Of a stretch of DNA of 64,000 nucleotides, positions 58,117 through 64,000 are shown in pieces. The stretch is taken from contig NZ_JAGWDK010000005.1 in assembly GCF_018398875.1 (NCBI RefSeq), forward strand, positions 310,001 through 374,000, written 5' to 3'. The notes under the pieces are model-generated. The model had not been told where the DNA came from, made no database searches, and saw only the letters and a list, made by a program, of their open reading frames with translations. This stretch comes from Bradyrhizobium sp. sGM-13 (GTDB lineage: Bacteria > Pseudomonadota > Alphaproteobacteria > Rhizobiales > Xanthobacteraceae). The position numbers and the translations under genes are program-made. How positions within the stretch are numbered: position 1 is the stretch's first letter; each line of letters begins with the position of its first letter.

Positions 58117-59040
58117 TTGTCGACATCATCCCTGCATCCTCGCGGTGTATTCTGTGCGGCGCTGACGCCGCTCGACGCCGAGCTCGCACCCGATCACGCG
58201 CGCTTTGTCGCGCACTGCCGCTATCTCCTGAGTGAGGGCTGCGATGGCATCGCGATGCTCGGCACCACCGGCGAAGCCAACTCGTTCTCGGTCGCCGAAC
58301 GCACCGCGCTGCTCGAGGCGGTCGTGCGGGACGGCATCGCGCCGAACCGGCTGCTGCCCGGAACCGGAGTCGCGGCGCTCACCGATACGATTGTGCTGAC
58401 GCGCCACGCGCTCTCGGTCGGCATCGATACCGTGGTGATGCTGCCGCCATTCTATTACAAGGGCGTCACCGATGACGGCGTCTATGCATCCTACAGCGAA
58501 GTCGTGCAGCGGCTTGGCGATGCGCGGCTCAAGATCGTGCTCTACCATATTCCCCAGATGTCGGCGCAACCGATCTCGCATGCATTGATAGAGCGGCTGC
58601 TTGCGGTCTATCCGGCGACCTTCGTCGGCATCAAGGACTCCTCGGGTGACTTCGCTAACATGACCGCAATAGTCGAGCGCTTTCCGGGTTTTGCGGTGCT
58701 GGCCGGCGCGGATCCGTTGCTCCTGCCGCTGTTGCGCAAAGGAGGCGCGGGATGCATCACCGCCACCTCCAACCTCGTCGCGCGCGATCTTGCCTATGTT
58801 TATCGGCACTTCCGCGACAGCGACGATGACCCCGGGCTCGCGGCGGCGCAGGCGCGCATCGTGAAGGCGCGCGAGCTTGTCTCACGTTTTGCGCAAATGG
58901 CATCGCTGAAGGCTCTGGTTGCGCAGCGAACCGGCCATGCCGGATGGCAACGCCTCCGGCCGCCGCTGGAGTTGCTGCCGGCACCGCAGTTGAAAGAGCT
59001 GCTTGCTAACGCCGGCGCGTTTGCCGCCGCCGGCGTCTAG
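58117..59040 (+). CDS. DapA-like class I aldolase/dehydratase of the catabolic cluster
   Basis: A 307-residue (beta/alpha)8 lyase. It starts with TTG 58117, with GGAGG five bases upstream. The pyruvate/keto-acid loop is GTTGEANS (about 49-56), the Tyr is in KIVLYHIPQM (about 140) and the Schiff-base Lys in FVGIKDSSGD (about 170). The DapA substrate Arg is absent after YxxP. It probably cleaves a 2-keto-(3-deoxy) sugar acid or a related hydroxy-keto acid. It is the first gene after the IclR operator. Confidence 0.88.
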   Translation: MSTSSLHPRGVFCAALTPLDAELAPDHARFVAHCRYLLSEGCDGIAMLGTTGEANSFSVAERTALLEAVVRDGIAPNRLLPGTGVAALTDTIVLTRHALSVGIDTVVMLPPFYYKGVTDDGVYASYSEVVQRLGDARLKIVLYHIPQMSAQPISHALIERLLAVYPATFVGIKDSSGDFANMTAIVERFPGFAVLAGADPLLLPLLRKGGAGCITATSNLVARDLAYVYRHFRDSDDDPGLAAAQARIVKARELVSRFAQMASLKALVAQRTGHAGWQRLRPPLELLPAPQLKELLANAGAFAAAGV

Positions 59041-59065
59041 CGCCAGTGGGCGACGAGACGAACTG

Positions 59066-60529
59066 ATGACCGGATCCTTCCAAAATGTGCTTGCTGGACT
59101 GGCGGCAATCGTCGGCGACAATTATGTCATCGATTCCGCACCCGATCAGGAGCCCTATGTGGTGGACTGGCGCGGACGCTATCGCGGCCGCGCTGTCGCG
59201 GTGGTCAAGCCTGGCTCGACGGCTGAGGTTGCGGCGGTTGTCCGCTATTGTGCAGACAAGCGGCTCTCGATCGTCCCGCAAGGCGGCAACACCGGGATGT
59301 GCGGCGCCGCCACACCGGATGACAGCGCATTCAACGTCGTAATCCGGCTCGACCGCATGCGGCGCGTGCGCGACATCAGTCCGCTCGCCAATACGATTAC
59401 GGTGGAGGCCGGCTGTATCCTCGCCGAAGTGCAGGCTGCGGCCGCGGCTGTGGACCGTCATTTTCCGTTGAGCCTCGGCGCCGAGGGCTCGTGCCAGATC
59501 GGTGGCAATATCTCGACCAATGCCGGCGGCACGGCGGTGCTGCGTTACGGACCGATGCGGGACCTGGTGCTCGGGCTAGAAGCGGTGCTGCCGGACGGGC
59601 GGATTTTCAACGGCCTCCGCGCGCTGCGCAAGGACAACACCGGCTACGCGCTCAAGCAGCTCTTCATCGGCGCGGAGGGGACACTCGGCATCGTCACCGC
59701 GGCGGTGCTGAAGCTGTTCGCGCCGCCACGCAGCTCGGCTTTGGCGCTGCTGAAACTGCAGAGCGTTGACCACGCCCTGCAGATCATGCAGCGGCTGCGC
59801 GGCGCCGTCGGCGATCGGCTCGGCAGCCTGGAAATCATGTCGCGCAGCCAGATCGAGGCGATCGCCGCGACCGTGCCCCATGTCGCCATTCCCTTCGAAC
59901 TCACCACGCCGTGGTATCTGATCGTCGAACTGACCGATACGCTGGCCGGGATTGACCTCAACGAGCCGCTGGCCGCCGTGCTCTCGGAGGCGTTGGATGC
60001 GGGACTGGCCGAGGATGCCGTGCTGGCCTCGAGCGTTGCCCAGGCGAAGGCGATTTGGGCGGTGCGGCACAGCGTGTCCGAAGGCAACAAGCGCAGCGGC
60101 CATGTGCTATCGCACGACAGCGTGGTTCCGCTGGAGCGGCAGGCCGCGTTCGTCGCCAATGTCGAGACCAGGATCATGGCGGCGGTACCCCATGCGCGGG
60201 TCGTGATGCATGGCCATATCGGTGACGGCAATATTCACGTGATCGCCCTGATCGACCGTGATCGCTGCCGTGAGCCCGACGCGACGGCCGCGTTGGTGGC
60301 GGAGATCAACGAGATTGTCGACGACGAAACCGCCGCTCAGGGCGGGGCCATCAGCGCCGAGCACGGCATCGGCATCACCAATCGTGACCGGCTCGCGCGG
60401 GTGGCCGATGCGCTCGATGTCGACCTGATGCGCGGCATCAAGCAATTGCTCGACCCGAACGGCCTGATGAATCCAGACAAGATCTTCGCGAGCGAGCGCC
60501 GTACGACCCGCAGCGCTGGAGGGGCATGA
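59066..60529 (+). CDS. GlcD-like FAD-linked 2-hydroxyacid dehydrogenase
   Basis: A 487-residue flavoprotein of the VAO/PCMH type. The FAD pyrophosphate loop is VPQGGNTGMCGA (about 76-87), and the C-terminal cap carries HGHIGDGNIHV (about 381-391), the metal-binding His pair, and EHGIGITN. Relatives oxidise D-lactate, D-2-hydroxyglutarate or glycolate and hand electrons to the membrane. ATG 59066 is the start. It overlaps the kinase gene by 4 bp (ATGA). It probably oxidises a D-2-hydroxy acid derived from the imported sugar acid. Confidence 0.9.
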   Translation: MTGSFQNVLAGLAAIVGDNYVIDSAPDQEPYVVDWRGRYRGRAVAVVKPGSTAEVAAVVRYCADKRLSIVPQGGNTGMCGAATPDDSAFNVVIRLDRMRRVRDISPLANTITVEAGCILAEVQAAAAAVDRHFPLSLGAEGSCQIGGNISTNAGGTAVLRYGPMRDLVLGLEAVLPDGRIFNGLRALRKDNTGYALKQLFIGAEGTLGIVTAAVLKLFAPPRSSALALLKLQSVDHALQIMQRLRGAVGDRLGSLEIMSRSQIEAIAATVPHVAIPFELTTPWYLIVELTDTLAGIDLNEPLAAVLSEALDAGLAEDAVLASSVAQAKAIWAVRHSVSEGNKRSGHVLSHDSVVPLERQAAFVANVETRIMAAVPHARVVMHGHIGDGNIHVIALIDRDRCREPDATAALVAEINEIVDDETAAQGGAISAEHGIGITNRDRLARVADALDVDLMRGIKQLLDPNGLMNPDKIFASERRTTRSAGGA

Positions 60530-61640
60530 CGATGGCGAGCGTCCGCCTTCTTGCCGATGACCTCACCGGTGCGCTCGACACCGCGGCCGAGTTCGTCGGC
60601 TTGTGCGGACCGTTCGACGTGACCTGGCCGGAGGCGCTCCCGACGCGCGAACCGCAAAACCTTGCGATCGACAGCGGAACGCGCGAACTCGCAAAAGCAG
60701 AGGGCGTCGAGATCGTTGGACGGCTGGCGCCGCTGCTTTGTGATGGCACGATTGCCTACAAGAAGATCGACAGCCTGTTGCGCGGAGCGTGGGTTGCCGA
60801 ACTTGGCGCCTGCTTGCGTACTGGTTATTGGGCCTCTTGCGTCATTGCGCCGGCCTTCGAGTACCAGGGACGCCGCACGTGCGATGGTCAGCAGTTCGCC
60901 CGCAAGTCGCAGGGCGAGTGGTATCCGGTCGGCGCGAATCTGCTGGCGCAACTCGAAGCGGAAAGCATCCACGCCCGGCAAGGCCGGTTCGAGACGCTGT
61001 CGCATGGCGGCGTTCAGGTCTTCGATGCCGCGAGTGACCAGGATCTCGATCGTGTGGTCGAAATGGGCCGCCAGCTTGCTGCGCCCGTGCTATGGTCCGG
61101 GAGCGGCGGACTGGCCGGCGCGTTGGCGCGCGGCAGCTACGCTGGCGCATCGCGGCGCTTGAAGAAGCCGGTGCTCGGATTGTTTGGCTCCGATCAAATC
61201 GTCACCGCATCCCAGCTTGAGGCATGCGGAGAGGCCACCATCGCCCTTGTCGAAGCCGAGGCCGGAGGTGCGGCGCGGGTGCACCGCAAGCTTGCCGATG
61301 ACGGCGTGGCGCTGGTGAAGTTCTCGCTTTCCGAGGGCCTTTCGCGCCCGGAGGCGGCCAGGCGGATCGCGCGTGAAATGACCGCATTGATTGCAGCGCT
61401 TGATCCTCCTGGCACGCTGATCGTGGCCGGCGGCGAGACCTTGAAAGCGGTTTGCGTCGCTCTCGGCGCGCAGGCGTTGCGGGTCGCAGGCCGCCTCGTG
61501 CCGGGCCTGCCGCGCTCGACCCTGCAGGGCGGCCGTTGGGCTGGCGTTGACGTGATCTCCAAATCCGGAGCGTTTGGTACAAGGGAGTTATGGCGCGATC
61601 TGCTCCATGACAATCAACTGCTCAGAACAGGGAAACCGAC

Positions 61641-61644
<4 letters not shown>
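60526..61644 (+). CDS. Four-carbon acid-sugar kinase family protein (OtnK/DtnK-like)
   Basis: A 372-residue kinase of the DUF1537 family. The N-terminal acid-sugar-binding domain begins VRLLADDLTGALDTAAEFVG (about 6-25) and contains YKKIDSLLRGAW (about 78-89); the C-terminal nucleotide-binding domain carries LIVAGGETLKAVCVALGA (about 303-320) and SKSGAFG. In known pathways these kinases phosphorylate D-threonate, D-/L-erythronate or 3-keto-tetronates. It overlaps its neighbours on both sides by 4 bp, so it is translationally coupled with the FAD dehydrogenase and the PdxA-like gene. Confidence 0.9.
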
Positions 61645-62666
<1,022 letters not shown>

Positions 62667-62693
62667 CTCCAAAGTGACGAGAGCAGACATCCA

Positions 62694-63824
62694 ATGACCA
62701 ATTCCTTCACGCCGATCGAAATTCTGCGTCCCACGGTGGTCGAGTTCGGATGCGGAACGATTGCTGCCGCTCAGCGCTTTGCGGAGCGGATCGGCGCGCG
62801 ACGGCCGCTGGTCATTTCGGATCCCTTCAACGCGCGGCGCGTCGATCAGTTGGCATTGCCCGGTGCCGTTAAGGTATTCGGCGACGTCAAGCCCGAGCCT
62901 GATATGCCCAACCTCGATAAGGCGGTGGCGATGGCGCGTGAAGCCGCGCCCGATCTCATCGTGGGTTTCGGCGGCGGCAGCGCGATGGATCTCGCCAAGC
63001 TGGTTGCCGTGCTCTGCACCGATGATACCGTCTTTGCCGACGTCGTCGGTGCCGAGAAGGTCACGGGCCGCAGCGTTGCGCTGATGCAGATCCCCACCAC
63101 CTCGGGGACCGGCAGCGAAGCCGGCACCCGGGCGCTCGTGACCGATCCGGCCAGCCGCAACAAGCTCGCGGTGCAGAGCCGCGTTATGCTCGCTGATATC
63201 GCCATCGTCGATCCCGACCTCACGATGACTGTGCCGCGCGACGTCACCGCAGCAACCGGCGTCGATGCGCTGGCGCATTGCGTCGAAGCCTATACCAGCC
63301 GCAAGGCGCATCCTGCGATCGACCTCTACGCGATCGAAGGCGCGCGGCTGGTCGGGCGCTATCTGCGGCGCGCGGTAGCCGATGGCAGCGATCGCGAGGC
63401 GCGCGCCGGCCTCGCGCTGGCCTCGCTCTATGGCGGCTATTGCCTCGGCCCGGTCAATACAACGGCGGGCCACGCGGTGGCCTATCCGCTCGGCACGCGG
63501 CATCACGTGGCGCATGGCCTCGCCTGCGCGGTGATCTTCCCGCATACGCTGGCGTTCAACATGCCGGCGACTTCGGCGAAGACGATCGCCGCGCTGCACG
63601 CGCTCGGCTTGCCAGAACGTAACGTTCCAGCGGCTGCGTTCGACGCCGCTTATGGGTTCTGCGCCGATCTCGGCATCGAGATGCGGTTGTCCGCGCTCGG
63701 CGTTCCCAAGGACGATCTCGGCGTCATGGCGGACGAGGCGCATGCCATCCGTCGTCTGCTCGACAACAACCCGCGCGATTTGAGCCGTGACGAGATTTTG
63801 AAGATGTACGAGAAGGCGTTCTAG
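62694..63824 (+). CDS. Iron-containing alcohol dehydrogenase
   Basis: A 376-residue group III alcohol dehydrogenase. The NAD loop GFGGGSAMDLAKLVA (about 93-107) and PTTSGTGSEAGTRAL are present. Metal ligands fit Asp and His in VDALAHCVEAYTS, TAGHAVAYPLG and HHVAHGLACAV. It could reduce an aldehyde (or oxidise an alcohol) produced by the aldolase. It follows the PdxA2-like gene by 27 bp and precedes a Bug gene by 60 bp, and so ends the run of enzymes. Confidence 0.9.
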   Translation: MTNSFTPIEILRPTVVEFGCGTIAAAQRFAERIGARRPLVISDPFNARRVDQLALPGAVKVFGDVKPEPDMPNLDKAVAMAREAAPDLIVGFGGGSAMDLAKLVAVLCTDDTVFADVVGAEKVTGRSVALMQIPTTSGTGSEAGTRALVTDPASRNKLAVQSRVMLADIAIVDPDLTMTVPRDVTAATGVDALAHCVEAYTSRKAHPAIDLYAIEGARLVGRYLRRAVADGSDREARAGLALASLYGGYCLGPVNTTAGHAVAYPLGTRHHVAHGLACAVIFPHTLAFNMPATSAKTIAALHALGLPERNVPAAAFDAAYGFCADLGIEMRLSALGVPKDDLGVMADEAHAIRRLLDNNPRDLSRDEILKMYEKAF

Positions 63825-63884
63825 CCCGCCCGGCTGCGGCGCACGGCACCAACCAATAACAAGCAGGAAGCAGAGGAAACTTCG

Positions 63885-64000
63885 ATGAGATCGATGAGGC
63901 TTATTATTACGTCAGCGATGCTGCTGGCGGCGGCGCCAACGAAGGCGGAAGAGGCGTATCCTTCCAGGCAGGTGAGTGTGATCGTTCCCTTCGCCGCCGG
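63885..64000 (+). CDS. Tripartite tricarboxylate transporter binding protein (partial)
   Basis: The gene runs off the right edge after 38 codons. It starts at ATG 63885 with GAGGA upstream. A signal peptide (RSMRLIITSAMLLAAAPTKA, about 2-21) leads into YPSRQVSVIVPFAAG, the opening of the Bug/TctC family (V-x-x-I-V-P-F-x-x-G-G). It is the likely periplasmic binding protein for the cluster's substrate, since it lies 60 bp after the iron alcohol dehydrogenase in the same direction. Confidence 0.8.
   Translation, partial: MRSMRLIITSAMLLAAAPTKAEEAYPSRQVSVIVPFAA

Overview
The window is a high-GC alphaproteobacterial chromosome segment, most likely from Bradyrhizobium or a close relative in the Nitrobacteraceae. 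This rests on recognised protein families and gene order, not on a database search. Supporting signs are the aspartate-rich (Mg-type) HemB, the glyA-nrdR-ribD-ribE-ribH-nusB-thiL order followed by a cold-shock gene and hppA, the bamE / CBP3-like chaperone / DUF177 / plsX-fabH-ihfA-MerR block, an NrtR-controlled nadABC operon, a GcrA-like regulator, and several families of palindromic intergenic repeats typical of this group. No insertion sequence, phage, CRISPR array or rRNA operon was seen. The window is mostly core genome with a few accessory clusters.

Layout. 1-7.1 kb: start of an RDD membrane protein, hemB, DUF6163 protein, the MarR-type regulator LdtR, two small hypotheticals, a GAF-class III nucleotide cyclase, a DUF6152/DUF6644 pair and a secreted histidine phosphatase. 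7.1-7.9 kb: about 0.76 kb without a gene, holding a highly structured repeat-like element plus smaller palindromic repeats. 7.9-17.4 kb: a GST, then the glyA/riboflavin/thiamine operon, cold-shock protein and H+-pyrophosphatase. 17.4-20.7 kb: a CadC-like winged-helix/TPR regulator divergent from a cupin, and a Bug-type binding protein. 20.7-26.1 kb: bamE divergent from CBP3-like chaperone-DUF177, then plsX-fabH-ihfA-merR and tRNA-Pro(GGG), followed by an unlisted 42-residue membrane peptide. 26.7-34.2 kb: mixed metabolic genes (two aldolase/SDR genes, GcrA-like and RHH-like regulators, a GrlR-like protein, formamidase family, YdcF, DUF169, saccharopine dehydrogenase-like).

34.3-43.6 kb is a polysaccharide locus: Wzy/ligase, initiating phosphoglycosyltransferase, GT4 glycosyltransferase, Wzz/Wzc-like co-polymerase, FemAB/GNAT acyltransferase and a polysaccharide deacetylase-like protein. 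The mix resembles holdfast / unipolar-polysaccharide loci of other alphaproteobacteria. Two of its proteins have lost catalytic residues: the deacetylase lacks all three metal ligands and the Wzc-like domain lacks its P-loop. 43.6-50.9 kb: DUF2842, heme A synthase, FTR1 iron permease, nadC-nadB-nadA and nrtR with a clear operator. 50.9-54.6 kb: metY and a CoA-binding protein bracketed by inverted palindromic repeats, an enoyl-CoA hydratase and a thioesterase. 54.6-57.1 kb: rplM-rpsI and a membrane diguanylate cyclase.

57.1-64 kb is a catabolic cluster: an IclR regulator divergent from a five-gene run (DapA-like aldolase, GlcD-like FAD dehydrogenase, four-carbon acid-sugar kinase, PdxA2-like dehydrogenase, iron alcohol dehydrogenase) leading into a second Bug-type binding protein cut by the window edge. 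With a perfect palindrome in the divergent promoter, this looks like a regulon for import and breakdown of a sugar acid whose identity the sequence does not reveal. It and the polysaccharide locus are the best candidates for undescribed biology here.
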